In this document: positions 35,701 to 47,953 of the stretch, in pieces
Position numbering within the stretch: the stretch's first letter is position 1
Layout: every line of letters starts with the position of its first letter
Assembly (NCBI RefSeq): GCF_011397635.1
Contig: NC_064770.1
Location: 23,182,200-23,246,199, forward strand
Reading direction: 5' to 3'
Length of the DNA stretch: 64,000 nt
Origin: Epinephelus fuscoguttatus
Lineage: Eukaryota; Chordata; Actinopteri; Perciformes; Serranidae
The notes under the pieces: generated by a model
Told to the model about the DNA's origin: nothing
Databases searched by the model: none
Seen by the model: the letters and a program-made list of their open reading frames with translations, nothing else
Program-made: the position numbers and the translations under genes

Positions 35701-38700
35701 CCAACTTTTCATGAGCTGTACCCCCCACACGCTGTCCTTCATCACTCTCATTCCTCATTCATATGTGGTTGAGGAACAAGGTCTGAATGACAGAAATCTA
35801 TATTTGAATGAGTGTGTTTTATTGTTTGAGATTATGCCAACTCTCTTGGTGTGTAATGCCTTAACAAGTGCACCTTTCATCTCTTTTCATCTGTTTGGTG
35901 TCATATTGAAACTGAAGAATTCACACAAGCCGTGCTGTGCTCACTTATGGCACCGCAGCCTAATACGTGTCATGCTCATAATGTCTCTATTGGGTCATAA
36001 GATCCTTTCTTAAATCACCCATACTCTGTATTATTGTGTGTAAGCTTGTTTTATGGCTTCATCTCTCCCCTGCATTTCTCCCGCAGTGACCTCTCAGTTG
36101 TTTTCTGTCATGTCTTGTCCGTGTATGTGTGTCATTCTGTGTTCACAGCGTGTAGCATAATATGTTCCTTTTCCTTTTTTGTTCCTGACCTATGTGGACA
36201 TTGTCCCACTAGTCCTGTCCCTCTCTTATATCTCTAAATGATGGTGTGTGTGTGTCTGCAGCTCTGGAGCAGCATGGTGACCAGCTGCAGAGTCTGAGCT
36301 GGAAACGGGACGGCTCCCTGCTGGCTTCCTCCTGCAAGGTGACGACAACTCACACTGCACCACATATAGTCCATACATAGCAACAACCTACATTGCTTCA
36401 CTTTGTGTCACCACGGCAAAGTGAAAGTCGTGTTTTTCTTTATTTACAACATCTTCCTTCCTGTGTAGCCTGAGGTTTGGTTGCTGTAGTTGCAGCGTGT
36501 GACCACTAGATGCAGCCAGTGGCCCACATTCAGCGCAGACTGCCTCACATTGGACACTGCTGCGTGTTATCTGTTTACATGGGGTTTATTTCATCAAAAT
36601 GTCAACAGGGGTAATGCTCATTAAAAGGGTGGGGATCACATCACACATTTGATTTAGGAATTAGTGAGCACTTCTTTAGAGGGAAAAAGAATAAACTTTA
36701 AAAAGCCCCATGACGTAAAGGGTAACAGCCAGTTTGTTTTAATGCAGTAATAATGATGACAAGGAAAGAAATCTTGGCCACAGTTGATAAAGAGCCTGTG
36801 GAGATTTTCCTCGTCAGACTGGAAAGTACATTAACTGGTTAATAGGGCACCAACAAGGGTGCAACCCTGTGTGTGTGAAGGCTACATCTATAGGGGCTTT
36901 TGTTTTGTCTCGACCCCACCTGACCCCTGTTTGCTCCATTGATCCCTCCAGTCCTTTGGTGCAAGTTTATGTCAAATCAGAAACTGCTGACCGTCACTTT
37001 TTTTGGCATGTGCATAGGGCTGTGTATTGGCACCCGATAGCTTTTATGGTATTGACCAAAATAAACCAAGTAGTATTAAAACTTCTCCAGTGAAACAATA
37101 CTTGAGTTCAATTGTTTTTTGTACCCAGATCTGATATTTGTATGGTTTTGCTCGCAGGCAGACACCACAAACGTTTAATCTAATGTGACATGTGATTGGC
37201 CCACTACTGTAGCAGCTTCAGCTCATGGAGTCGAGCAGGGTGTATTTGACAGATTTGGCAGTTGCAAAGATGCAACCAAAACGTTTAAAGTATGGCTCTA
37301 CTACATGCCTGTGGCATCTGGTGGCATTTAAGGCAACTGAATGCTTCCATTCACATGATGGGTATCGAATGAAGTAGAAGAAAAGCTATCTAATGAAGTT
37401 CTCTACTGGTATTGGTATCTTTATTATATAAACGATACCCAGCCCTACATGCACAGCAGTTTCGCAGCATGCAGGGAAAAGCGAAGAGGAGAGAAAGTCT
37501 CCCAGGAATTTTTATGCACCCATATGGCCCCATTCTCATCTGTGTCATCAGGAAATAATCACACAGCTTGATGGGCTTTCCATTAGGTTGTTAATATTTT
37601 GTGTAGGAGTAGTAAGGAGGGAGGTGGTATGGGTTTATGAGTAGGGGGCAGAGCATGAAGGAATTTATTAGTCGAGCTGGGATAATTTCATGAATATATA
37701 TTTATAGGAAGAGCTGGAGGCATTTTCATCAGTGGAGGTTAACATAATTCATTTTTATACTCCAAATGTGCACCACAGTGAATTTCACAACAGGGTGTCT
37801 TAAAATGTCTTAAAGTGTAGTTTAAAGTAGTTAAACAGTCTTAAATTTAAATTTGTGAGGCCTTAATTACCACAAACATTTGATCTAATTTAATTAATTC
37901 ATCTTTCAGTTCCTATTTGTCAATGACTGAGCTCATTCGTGTTTGACATTTGCCATCTCTTTACCAGTTTACTGGTGAAAAAGCCAGAAAAAAACCCAAC
38001 AAAAAATGCAGAATTTCAATACTGATTTGGGTGTTGATTACCATGGCAATGATTGTAGCTTCAAAGGTTCAAACCTTTTTTGTCAGCCTCAGATGCTATA
38101 CCTATGATTAATTTATCTTTTAATAAAGACATTAAATTTTACACCCCCAATGTTTGGTATCGAAAATAGTACAGAATATCGATATTTCTCACAGTATTTC
38201 ACCCTAAGTTGTAAATTTCAGTATCGCAACAACACTAATACTAAGCTTTACACTAACCTGCCATGCTTGAATAAGAAAAAGATAATTTGTTCAAAAATCT
38301 GTCTTAAATTTGGTTAAAAAATATCTTGAAAAAGTCCCCACAAAGCATTAAATCTAAGTGTCTGATACCTGTAGACACTCGGCACTCTGTATTTGTATCC
38401 TTTCTGAAACCAGACAGAGACTGATTGATGTGAAAATGAGGCAGAGACCTCTTGTGTATACTTTAAACAATGCGCGGTGAACATACGTGTGTTTGAGAGA
38501 GAACCAACTCTGACACAGAAATCTCCCACATGTGCGTACTTAACAGGTATGATTGTCAGTCCAATCCCCGTTGTTTGCCTTTGCTCTGACAAGTAACAAA
38601 TTACTCCACCCATCACAGGCTATGTCCAAATCATGACATTTACCTTGACAGGATAATCATCCTCACCAGAGCTACCACCCTTACCATCAGCCTCAGAAAA

Positions 38701-41309
38701 AGGCACCTGAAAAGAAATGGGGGGGAGGGGGAAATGTGAGCCCAGATCAGAGTCGGGGGGCCTCTGAGGTTCTTGCCCTGTTGGGCTTTGGTGTCATTTA
38801 ACCCAAAAGGCCCCTTTCAATCTCTCCAATCCAACTTATTAAAGCAAATAGGACCCGCCAACATGTGGGTCCAATCCCTCGGCCCTCCCATAGGGTAAAC
38901 ATTGGGGCGCAGTGCTGGGGGGGAAGATGAAGGGGAGACCACCACCCCAAAGAGCAGGAATCACAACAGGCCTCGTTTGGACCTAGAGAGATGTATATTT
39001 ATGACACAGTTGGAGGGAGAAAGGCGCCATTCATTTTAGGGAAGGCAAATCCACAGGTAGTACGAGCAGAGAGGGAAGGCAGCCAGTGTTTATGTGAATG
39101 ATGGACGAGACATAGTGGTGGTATGCTGTTTAGAAATGAGGTGTCACTGGATTTATTGTCCACGGTCCACCTTGACTTTTGAAAGCCAGATTATAACTGA
39201 GCTCCACAGCTTATTGCCCCCGGTAAGAAGAGTGAGATATAATCATGATGAGGAACCTGCAGTCTTAAACCGCCAATCACAACAGGCTTTGACACCGGTA
39301 ACCGTGGGAGACTGAGCAGGGACGCCTGGCATCGCAGTCTGTTTGACAAGTGAAGAGAGAGGGCGACCCCCCCCCCCCCCCCCGCCCCCGGTTGAAGATT
39401 CCCAGTGTCTGTGTGTGTTTTGCATACATGTGAAAGTTGTGTGCGGCAAACTCGCAGTGAAAACTCATTAACAGCAGCTTGAGAATGAGGCTCTGTCACT
39501 TTGATTAAACAGCTGCTGTCTCAGCACAGATACACACAAACACACAAATGCATACACGGCTGTCCGGGCCCTCCATCTGTGCATTTATGAGTTGAGTTGG
39601 TGTGTGTGTGTGTGTTGACATGGGGTTATTGTCATAGGCTTAAGAGAGTGTTTGCTTGTCTGAGTGTGTGTGTGGTTGCTTGGTGGACACATCTGTATGT
39701 GAGTAGCCCCTCATCTGTGTGTTTGCACAGCCAGATAGTTTCCTCCCTCATGTTGATATTTGCACAACAACACTTATGTTGATATGCCAGTGAGTGAACT
39801 TAATATGGCAAATGTATGTTTGTACATATGTACAGTAGATATGTGTGTGTTTGGTTATTCTAAAGCGTGTTTGGTTGTAGAGGTTAGTTAGTTGACTGAA
39901 GTTTTCAGAAACATATTTTAGTGCACTGTTTGGCTGTAATGTGAGAATTTGTGAACAGGAAGTGGGCACCAGACAGATTCCTGTGCTGTAAAAAGAAAAG
40001 GGAAACTGAAAAAACTGAGCTCAAACAGTAAAACAAAGCAGTGGTGATCAAATAAGAGCTGAGATTATGCGTCACATTTTTACAGAAAAATATTTTACCT
40101 TTAACTGTAATTCAAAATCTTTTGTAACTGGCTGGCCACCATTTTGTAACCTGTGTTAAAACAGACAAACTTGCATTATATCAGTTGCACAAGAGTGTTT
40201 ATTGGGCTGGGTAGCGTAGTTCTATGAAAAGACCATATTTCCAGTAGTGAAATGCTTCTTAAATGTGAGGATTCGATGCCTTTCTTTGTCTTTTACAGTT
40301 GTAAATTGAATATCTTTGGGTTTTAGACTGTTGCTCCAACAAAAGAAGACATTTAAGGATGCCTGCTTGGGCTGTTAGGATTTTTTAAAGGTCATTTGTC
40401 GCTATTTTCTGACAAAATATTGACAAAACAGTTTATTAACTACTTGAGAAAATAATCAGCAGATTAGGAGATAATGTAAATAATTGTTAATTGTTTCATT
40501 TGCCAGAACCTGTGTGTGTGTGTGTGTGTGTGTGTACACTTTTACTTGCTTCATAGTTCAAGGTTCAGTCTATGTCATTCAAACATGTTAAAATCATAGG
40601 ACAACGGAATTCGTCACTCAGGTTCAGCAGCATACAGAATAAATAATATTTTAAGGTAGACCTTTAAGGGACCGGAACATGTTTTTAACCAACGGAGTGA
40701 GGACATTTTGGAAAGTGAGGACGATTTGGTCCTTACCGCTTCAAAGACTTGTTTGAGGGTTGTGATGTGGTTAGAACATTTAGGTCACAGTGAGGTTTAG
40801 ATAAAGTTTAGGTTGAGGGGTTAGGGAATGCATTATGTCAGTGAGGGTCCTCATAAAGATAGGAGTGCAAGTATGTGTGTGTGTTCTTTGCTGGTACTCT
40901 GGGAATGCTCGCTGATCAGAGATGGTTGTAGCCACATTTTGGCATTTTTGCGACAGGTGGGCTCTCATCCATAGGTCATGTGGTTTTAGTGTGTGTGTGT
41001 GTTTTCATTCGTGTTGTTCTGGCACTGCTCCCTGAGCCTTTAGTTTTGGCCTAGGTCACAGAGGCCTCAAGACAGACAGAGCCTTAGGGCATCATATTCG
41101 TGGGTGGGCTACACAAACACACAGATAGAGAGTGAGGCAGAGGAAAAAGGGTACATTATGAAAGCCCCGTTTGCTACTCAAGCAAGTAAATGGCAAATGA
41201 ATCCCTGCTTGGAATGCTGTGGAGAACAGGACAAAGAGAAGCTGAAGCTCACACAGATATGATAAAATGCTGTATTTATGTTGTGTATGGCCAAATGTTG
41301 CATAGTGCC

Positions 41310-41353
<44 letters not shown>

Positions 41354-42137
41354 TGACTGTGTCATTGTCAGCCTCCTGATTCCCTCTGATGTGTATATCG
41401 TGGTTTAGCCTAAGTCCTCATACTTATTACCTGCTATCAGCCCCGTATGTCCTCTGTGATCACAGTCACACAGCGGTATTGAGTGACACGGCTGCAGACA
41501 CGCATGTCCTGGTCACAGCCTGATCCCATTAGGCCCCATTTCCTCTCAATCATGCAGGAGACTCTCTGATTGGCCGCTGTGATTGATGCCAAATGCGTGT
41601 TGGGGCTGGCCAGGGTCACGGCACATGAGGCTTTGGAGAGGTCACTGGATTGCATTTGCCGACGATGAATCAGTCAGATCAGGCTGATAAATAAGGAAAC
41701 TTCAGAGAGCTTGTGTTATTCTTTAACTGAATTATACTGAGGTGGAGGGACTCTGTTATTAATGTTTTTAATATATGTTTTTCATATTTCAGTTTCCCAT
41801 TTTAGTTTTTTATGCACAAAAAAACAGCTGACTGATCAGCATAAATATTTTTTCCCTCGTTCTTTGTGAGAACTTTAAATCTTGACCTTGCACACTCTCT
41901 TTGACCTTCTTTACACATCTTAATACAGCCTGTTTATTAGGTACACCTGGATAAATTCTAACACAACAGTCCTGCAAAAAATCCAACCTTCATGAGGGTT
42001 GTAATGTTCAGCGTTTTAGAGAGATGTAGATTCAGCTGTTGGATGTATGTATTTTTATGTTGTTGTTTTTTTTTCCATCTGTCTAGGACAAGATGTTGCG
42101 AGTGTTTGACCCCAGAGCCCAGCTGACACCTGTTCAG
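27130..42137 (+). CDS. coro7: Coronin 7, N-terminal part (first 7 coding exons; continues beyond window)
   Basis: Coronin 7 is a tandem double-propeller coronin associated with the Golgi, acting in post-Golgi traffic and F-actin control. Coding exons seen: 27130-27189, 30441-30537, 32140-32220, 32397-32467, 33392-33578, 36262-36338, 42087-42137. Phases match throughout and give 208 residues of a protein that is about 920 aa in human. The start MNRFKTSKFKNT matches the coronin 7 N-terminus (human MNRFRVSKFR). Later blocks line up one by one: GWINNVRAGSFSCQGNHIK; CHSDLVTDMDFSPFDESLLA (79-98, WD repeat); VKLWRL (104-109); IWDTSRQ (154-160); LSWKRDGSLLASSCKDK; LRVFDPR (195-201). After exon 7 human continues with STQAHENSRDSR; no such exon is found before the right edge, so intron 7 is at least 21.9 kb. 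The second propeller and acidic tail lie outside. Confidence 0.96.
27190..30440 (+). other. coro7: coro7 intron 1
   Basis: The first 50 bp continue the CpG-rich promoter. The rest is AT-rich, with A-rich low-complexity DNA at 29040-29220 and AATCAGAATCAGATTCAGAAA near 28475 that resembles an inverted Rex1 tail. A 123-codon open frame at 28008-28379 shows no family resemblance. Nothing else is supported. Confidence 0.7.
31158..31494 (+). mobile_element. Widespread teleost interspersed repeat, copy 3, in coro7 intron 2
   Basis: Near full-length copy: CCATAACCGCTTACTCTGTT, then GGGCTGACACATAGAGACAG, and at the end TGTGAGGCGACAACGCTAAC with TGCTGCACCTC. Same orientation as the other two copies. 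Confidence 0.78.
31759..32047 (+). mobile_element. hAT-like MITE (CAGTGGTTCCCAA...), copy 3, with target duplication
   Basis: 289 bp between CAGTGGTTCCCAACTGG and CCAGTTGGGAACCACTG, an almost perfect inverted pair. Flanking 8-mers GTTTAGGA and GTATAGGA differ at one base, giving a clear 8-bp target duplication. It lies just upstream of coro7 exon 3. Confidence 0.85.
32758..32794. repeat. (CA)n microsatellite in coro7 intron 4
   Basis: Uninterrupted run of 37 bases, likely polymorphic. Confidence 0.95.
33639..35276. mobile_element. Nested transposons in coro7 intron 5 (outer AAGGTGTCTGCGGG element)
   Basis: Outer ends AAGGTGTCTGCGGGTCATTA (33639) and CCTGTAGACACCTT (35263-35276) are inverted repeats. 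Inside, AATCATACATACTGGACCTT (about 35194) is the end of a second family, of which the other orientation appears at 20417 (TTAAAGGTCCAGTG). Inside that sits a third element (34136-34787). A second, simpler copy of the outer family lies at 37792-38379. Confidence 0.65.
34136..34787. mobile_element. GGGCCGTATTC-type MITE
   Basis: The left end GGGCCGTATTCTCAAA and the right end, reversed, GGGCCGTATTCACAAAGC form a good inverted repeat around 652 bp. The sub-terminal CTTAG/CTAAG motifs are also mirrored. It resembles Harbinger-like MITEs, but the superfamily is not proven. Copies of a roughly 65 bp sequence (34070-34135 and 34798-34862) flank it. Confidence 0.65.
35277..36261 (+). other. coro7: Rest of coro7 intron 5
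   Basis: Unique-looking sequence with a C-rich run near 35624-35635. I see no exon or transposon end here. Confidence 0.5.
37016..37446. mobile_element. MITE with AGGGCTGxGTAT ends in coro7 intron 6
   Basis: Left end AGGGCTGTGTATTGGCACCC and right end, reversed, AGGGCTGGGTATCG bound 431 bp without coding capacity. The flanking 8-mers match only weakly. Confidence 0.55.
37792..38379. mobile_element. Second AGGTGTCT...AGACACC-type element in coro7 intron 6
   Basis: Begins AGGGTGTCTTAAAATGTC and ends TCTGATACCTGTAGACACTC, the same order of TCTTAAATTTAAATTTG-type motifs as the outer element at 33639-35276. The left end is eroded. Confidence 0.6.
38380..42086 (+). other. coro7: Rest of coro7 intron 6
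   Basis: Includes a 17-base poly-C run (39367-39383) and GT repeats at 40511-40535 and 41313-41351. A fragment at 39895-40150 (GTTTTCAGAAACATATTTTA) is related to the elements near 20950 and 45260. No other gene is recognised. Confidence 0.6.
41313..41351. repeat. (GT)n microsatellite
   Basis: Thirty-nine bases of uninterrupted GT in coro7 intron 6. Confidence 0.95.
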
Positions 42138-42726
42138 GTAGGTCCCCTGATAAAGATGTTTATATACAGACAGAACTTTCTGCAGCCCTATTTAAAGGGC
42201 CTTTCTGAATACTCTGTTTCCAGTGTTTTTCCTACTATCGCGACCAGCTGACGTCAGCTTGTGATGGATTTCTTTATGGTTATCTGCTCCAGGCCTGCCA
42301 CTGCAAGTGTTTACATTAAGTCATCTACACTGCTACATGTAACCACATGCTAACGTCAGAGAAACATGTAATTTTAGTCGATATTGTTCTTACTTTCCCC
42401 CTGTTTTTGGATCAAATTCCTGCTGGAACACGTCCAGTTGAGAAAATTTTGGTTTGGAAGCTATTGATTGTGATTTTTTTACAGTAAAAAGTGTGGCTAT
42501 ACTCTGTTACAGTCATTCCCCATGGCTGCAAAAATGGTGCCGAAATGCTGAGATACAGGAAGCTCGTAAAATCTGACCAATCGGAGCAGACTGGGCATTT
42601 TCAGAGAGTGGAGTTTAAAGAGACAGGTGCTAAAATGGAGTATTTCACAGAAGTTGAAAACAGGTACTCCAGGACAGAGAGTTTTAGAAAAATAAAGTGT
42701 GTTTTTAAACATTAAAAGCATGGAAA

Positions 42727-43080
42727 CATCCACCCATCTGCTGCGGGGGGGGGAACAGGCTGAGCAAAGCACTCCAGACGTCCCTCTCCCCAGGAACATT
42801 TTCCAGCTCCTACTAGGAGATCCCAAGGTGTTCTCAGGCTACATGACATATATAATCACTACAGTGTTTTCTAAGTCTGCGCTGGGGCCTCCTACCAGTT
42901 GGATGTCTCCAGAAAACTTCGAACAAGGAGGCGCCCAGGAGGCATCCTGATCAGATGCCCGAACTACCTCAACTGGCCCCTTTGTCGCAAAGGACCAGCG
43001 GCTCTATTCCGAGCTCCCTCTGGATGTCAGAGCTCCTCACCCTATCTCTAAGACTGAGCCCTGCCACCCCACGGAGGGAA
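42727..43080 (-). mobile_element. 3' end of an RTE/Rex3-like LINE inserted in an older repeat
   Basis: On the minus strand it reads GAGGGACGTCTGGAGTGCTT followed by a G/C-rich tail and GATGGGTGGATG, the 3' end of a common fish LINE; upstream parts (CGGAGCTC, TGAGGTAGTTCGGGCATCTG) also match. An older repeat flanks it (42480-42720 and 43085-43165). Confidence 0.65.
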
Positions 43081-45177
43081 TTAATTTCAGCCGTAAACAT
43101 GTTGTTGTAGAAACCCAAAATACATATATGAACTGGAAATGATCATATTAGGTCCCTTTTAAGGGAACCAATAGGGGAAACTAGCCCCTGTCAGCCCACT
43201 GCCATTTACTGTAAGTGTGTTTTTTCCACGCTGCATCAAGTGATAAACATGTTGACACTAACCCAGCTCACCACTGGCCACTCTCAGTGATTCATCTATT
43301 GATTTATAGATGTGCTACACAAGCTGCGGTCCCTGCTCTCATCTTCCCACGGGTACCCATCCCACACTAAACTAGTACGACCATGAACCTCTCCACTCTC
43401 ACCGCGCTCTCCTTCCCTCATCAGAAATCTCTCGCCAATGACAGCCAGGCCTGAGCCAAAAGGACTCCGTCACAACCAGCGGCAATGAGGTTGAGGGAGG
43501 ATGAAGATGTTGGCAAGTGTTGTGAGAGTCCGGGAGGTGTAGAGCAAATATTCTCACACTTTGCAGCGGTGGACCTCCCAGGGTGTTTTAATTACCGAGA
43601 TGCGTGGTGTGCCTTTAGGCCGTGGACTCTCTCATTTGTAAATATGACGAATCCTGCGAAAACACTACATGCCGCAGCAGATTACATTTTAGACCACAGA
43701 AATACCTGGAAGGCACATCACCCTGTAAGGAAGTCAGAAGGAAGATGGCTGCATATTTGTGTGTGTATTCCCCCCCCCCCCCATGTGTTGTTCACTATGT
43801 GTTTTTGGACACCTTCATGAAAGGCATACTGTTTCAGAGGCATGTGATGTCATTGACTCTGACAGGGAGTCAGGAGTGAGAAAGGTACATGAGGATTATT
43901 TTCTTTGTGGCACACTTGTTGAACTGTATGCCTTCACAATACAGAGTGCGAGCACGGTGCATGCGCGTCTGTGTTTGCTTTAGTAACATGAGCTGAGTCG
44001 GCTGGCTCCACTCCAGTGTTTGAACCTGGATGTTTACATCAGGTGTGTCCGTGTTGAGGTCTTTCTTAACACACTGCTTTTCAGCAGACTGTTTGAATTT
44101 TCTCCATTGCAATGGCTCTCTCTGTGTCTTTGCAATGCGAATGTCAAACACAGCTTTTCAGCGGCGCTCTAGATCGCCTGAATAAATGCTGTCCCAGGTC
44201 GTCAGTCATTCCACATACTCAGTTTAACAAATTGAAGTAATTCAAATAAAATTGCACTTAAGTTGGATGTAAATCACTTTGTGCAGCCAAAGGGTCTCAT
44301 TAGTTTTGATTGAATCAGTGTTGGGTAGTCTGTCTGTCTGAAACAGCGTCTCCAGTAAGAGCCCAGTGGTTACTGGTGGTGGGGATGAGCTGCTGGGACA
44401 TTCCAACCAAGTCTATGGCATTTTTGACTTCATTAAATTGTTGTCAGTGGCGAGCAGCAGACCATATGGGGGAAAAAGAAAGAATAAACATTTTACAAGG
44501 GTCCTAAGGCAGATTTAAACACATGTGTTTTAACTTTCAGTTTTTGCTGGGGGCGAATTTGCTTTTCCAAAGGCATGACACGTCGTATTCTCCCACTAGT
44601 ACTTGTTGCCCTCTTTGGTTGAGTTGGTTAGGTTTCAGAGTGGAATTTGTTAGGGTTAGGGTATATATCCACAGCAGGTGGGGCATGAATCCCCAGGGGG
44701 GAAATATGGAGTGAAACAAAGCTGAATAAATATGATTTATGTGTATGGAAAAATCTTATTTATGTTGACTTTTACTTCACTAAAATTCAAGATGGATTCT
44801 TTACTAGTTGCTTCACCTGTTGTTAATGACAGATAAAACATTGTAGGGTGGGGGGGCACAAACTTTTTTCGGCTTCTGAAGCAGAGTCGAACAGAAAAAG
44901 TTCGAGAACCACTAGGTTATGGTAAGAATGCCAAGGTAAGCCAATCAGAGGCAGAGTGAGGCAGAGTAGGGCGGGTCATGCCTTAACTGTCTTAGGAAAC
45001 GCAAATCGCCTTCTGGACAACCTGCATGGTGCTTCCAGTACAACGTAAAGATAATTTTTACATTACTTAGAGTATTTCAATTCTATACAACCATATGCTT
45101 CTACCTCACTTCATTTCAGAGGCAAATATTGCACTGAACTACATTCACCTTGTATGTATAGTAACTTTTACTTTTGA

Positions 45178-46155
45178 TACTTTAAAGCCACAGTTATTGG
45201 AAATAACTTTGTGTCATATGTGATGAAACTGTCATTATATTCTAAGAGAAGTACATGAGACTGCATTGCCTATTTCTTTCTTATTTCAAATGCTTTAGAA
45301 ACATATTTTAGTGACCTGTTTACCTGTAGAATGAGAGTTTTTGTAAATAGTTGACAGAAGAAGCAAGCACCGCCAACCAGCCAGACCAGCCTTCTCATTT
45401 TACAGCTAAACAGTACACTAAAATATGTTTCTGAAAACATCTGAGGTGAGAAATAGGCAATGCAGTAACAGAATCGTGATTCATATTTGACAGTTTGACT
45501 ACAGTTCATGAACAGTGTTTGAAAGCTGCATTAGAGATTCCTCAGCTCTGATTGGTTGTTTTGTTGACCTGCGGTAAGGCCATAAGAAGTGCTACAGGTT
45601 AAAAGAGGAATGCAGTGACTTTTAACAAAACAAAATTTCTTAAGAAGCCACTGGGGGACGAACGGGTAAACTTGTTCGGGACACGTGTTCTGAGCTAAGG
45701 GTAAACCAAAGTCCAGTGTGTGTCATCTCTTTGGATTTGGCGATTCTTTTCCTTTCAAAACCATATATACATATTCACCATACCATAGAAGACTGACAGC
45801 ATTGTCCATATTTGATCATTATTCCATTCAACAAATTCACTTTTACACACCAATACATGGTTAAAAGCTGTTTGCATCCTGTTCCACACGCCTGATTCCC
45901 ATTACATGGAGCTTACCTATATGCCCTTCACACATGAATGCTTCACCCTGTGTTCAGTTTAATAACTGCATGTGTATATTTATATTTTACCTTGTGTTTA
46001 GGTAAGGATAAAATAAGCAAAAACTATATTATGACTCCAACAAGTAGGCAGAGGGATATGATTATCTGTTTCATTTAGTTGTGTGAATATAGAGACAATT
46101 TCAGCAAATATGAAAAAAGTTATTGCTTATAAAAGTTACCAACTACAGCTTTCAG
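45178..46155. mobile_element. DNA transposon with internal foldback hairpin in coro7 intron 7
   Basis: Outer ends TTTAAAGCCACAGTTATTGG and, reversed, CTGAAAGCTGTAGTTGGTAA belong to the same family as 20637-21846. Inside, arms of about 76 bp are inverted: ACTGCATTGCCTATTTCT (from 45261) and AGAAATAGGCAATGCAGT (45447-45464), separated by roughly 55-60 bp. Confidence 0.65.
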
Positions 46156-47953
46156 TACATTGTGCTGTTAATACATACCTTTTAATTAAGTAAGATTATA
46201 AGTGCAGTGCTTTTACTTGTAGCAGAGTATTTTTGAATTGTTTTATTACTACTTTTACCAAAGCAAATGGTCTGAAACTTCCTCCACCACTGTGGGTCGT
46301 GAACTTGTGCCAGGCCATGGCACATTTGCTACTGGGCCATGAGGAAATGTTATAGTTCAACCAAAAATATTTTTATGTAGCTTTTGCTTGTGCCGCTTTT
46401 TTATTCATAAATACCCCAACAACAGTGTACTGGCTTTTAATTAATCAAAGTAACCCACCAGTCTGTTTCATTGTTCAGCAGTACATGAAATCTGTGTGGA
46501 CACAGCCTGATTGTTGCCGAGAGATCTATGTGTATTTTTCTTATTTAGTGCATAACCACAATGAAAGACAAATAAAGTTGTTTTGTTTTTTTGTTTGGTT
46601 TAGTTTTTATGCTCACTCTATCTCTCTTTGTACCGTTTCTCTCTGTCTCCCTCTCTTTCTCTGTCATTTTCAAACTCTGTATCAAGGCAGAGCCCACAAG
46701 AAGACAAATGGGAAAACTAATAACAAATTGTCAATTTAAAAATAGTGTGTGGTGTAAAAAAAAAAAAAAAGGTTGCTTCAAACTGCTGGGCCACCAGGAC
46801 ACAGAGAGACCATTGAGCCAAGTCTCTCTGCTCTTTTTTTTATCTTTCTTTACCGCTCTCATTAATCCTCCTGGTCTCACTGCCATGGAGAGGAGGACCA
46901 AGGAGAGAAGAAGCCTGAGTCAGCAGTGTTGTCCTCCTCTGCACCCCACACATGGCTTTACCACCTCAAACCAAACAAGGGTTGAGACCCAGATCAAAGT
47001 TATTAGAGGATTGCTCTTCCCTTTTTGGTTTTACGTTCTCTTTCTTTCTTGTTCTCTCTGCCTATCTCTCTGAAATCGCAATGTCCTGCTTCAGTTTGGA
47101 GTCCTCTGAGAACAGAGTGGGCAGAGCCTCATCCTGACAGCTTTCAGATGTGTGACTCTCTCAGTAGAGAATGGGAGAGCCACTGCCACTCCTATTAACA
47201 CCCCATCTGCCGATGGATGGTTTAGAGAGTGCGGGCGATGAATCCTAAACACACTGAAACATGATGAGGCCAGTAATTTGGATGCATAGAAGGGCGTGAA
47301 GCTGTAATCTTTCCACAGACCAGCAAAGCGATGTTCAACACCATAAAACACAACTTCACACAACATTTCACATTGTATCAGTGGTTACAAAGAGATTCCA
47401 CAAAACGGTTTGTTTGCGCCTGCTGCAAGGGCACAGTGAAGTGCTGCCATTTTCTCCAGTTTACATTTCGATCAGTTTGTTGTTGTGGATGAGATGTGAA
47501 AGGGAAAGACCAATCTGGCCACAAAGTAAACAGAGAGAGGCAGAGAAGTGTCCAAGCTATTTGAGCTATTTGTAACCTCACTTGGAGGTCTGCTTGGCTT
47601 CTTACATGAGAGCCAGTCCGTTGTCCTCATCAAGAGAAGCCACGAGAGGATTTCTGTGGACGGATATCTCACGAAAGCCCCAGAGCGTTAGAGTGAAGCA
47701 AAGTATTTTTGTTTTTTGAGGCGGCAAGAGTTTTTATATCCCTGTAATACACAAAGTGTGCTGTGTGCATGTAAAGCCCAATTTAGAGCACAGATCACAC
47801 CAGTGCGACAAGATGAGACCATAACGACTCTCTGTACTTCCATTAAAACTGCCAGCTTATCATGTTTTTTTTTTTTTGTAGCTGGATATGATTCGTAGCA
47901 TCTTAAAATGTGAATGAGGATAGTGGTAGTGGGATACTTTCTACAGTTGCATT

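Noticed and set aside
43485..43820. 111-codon open frame in coro7 intron 7
   Set aside because: Does not resemble coronin 7 exon 8 or any known family, and it overlaps other open frames.
44651..44663. Telomere-like GTTAGGGTTAGGG
   Set aside because: Only two units, easily by chance; no interstitial telomere array.
46591..47073. 160-codon open frame in coro7 intron 7
   Set aside because: Low-complexity Leu/Ser/Phe-rich translation of C/T-rich DNA; no homology recognised.
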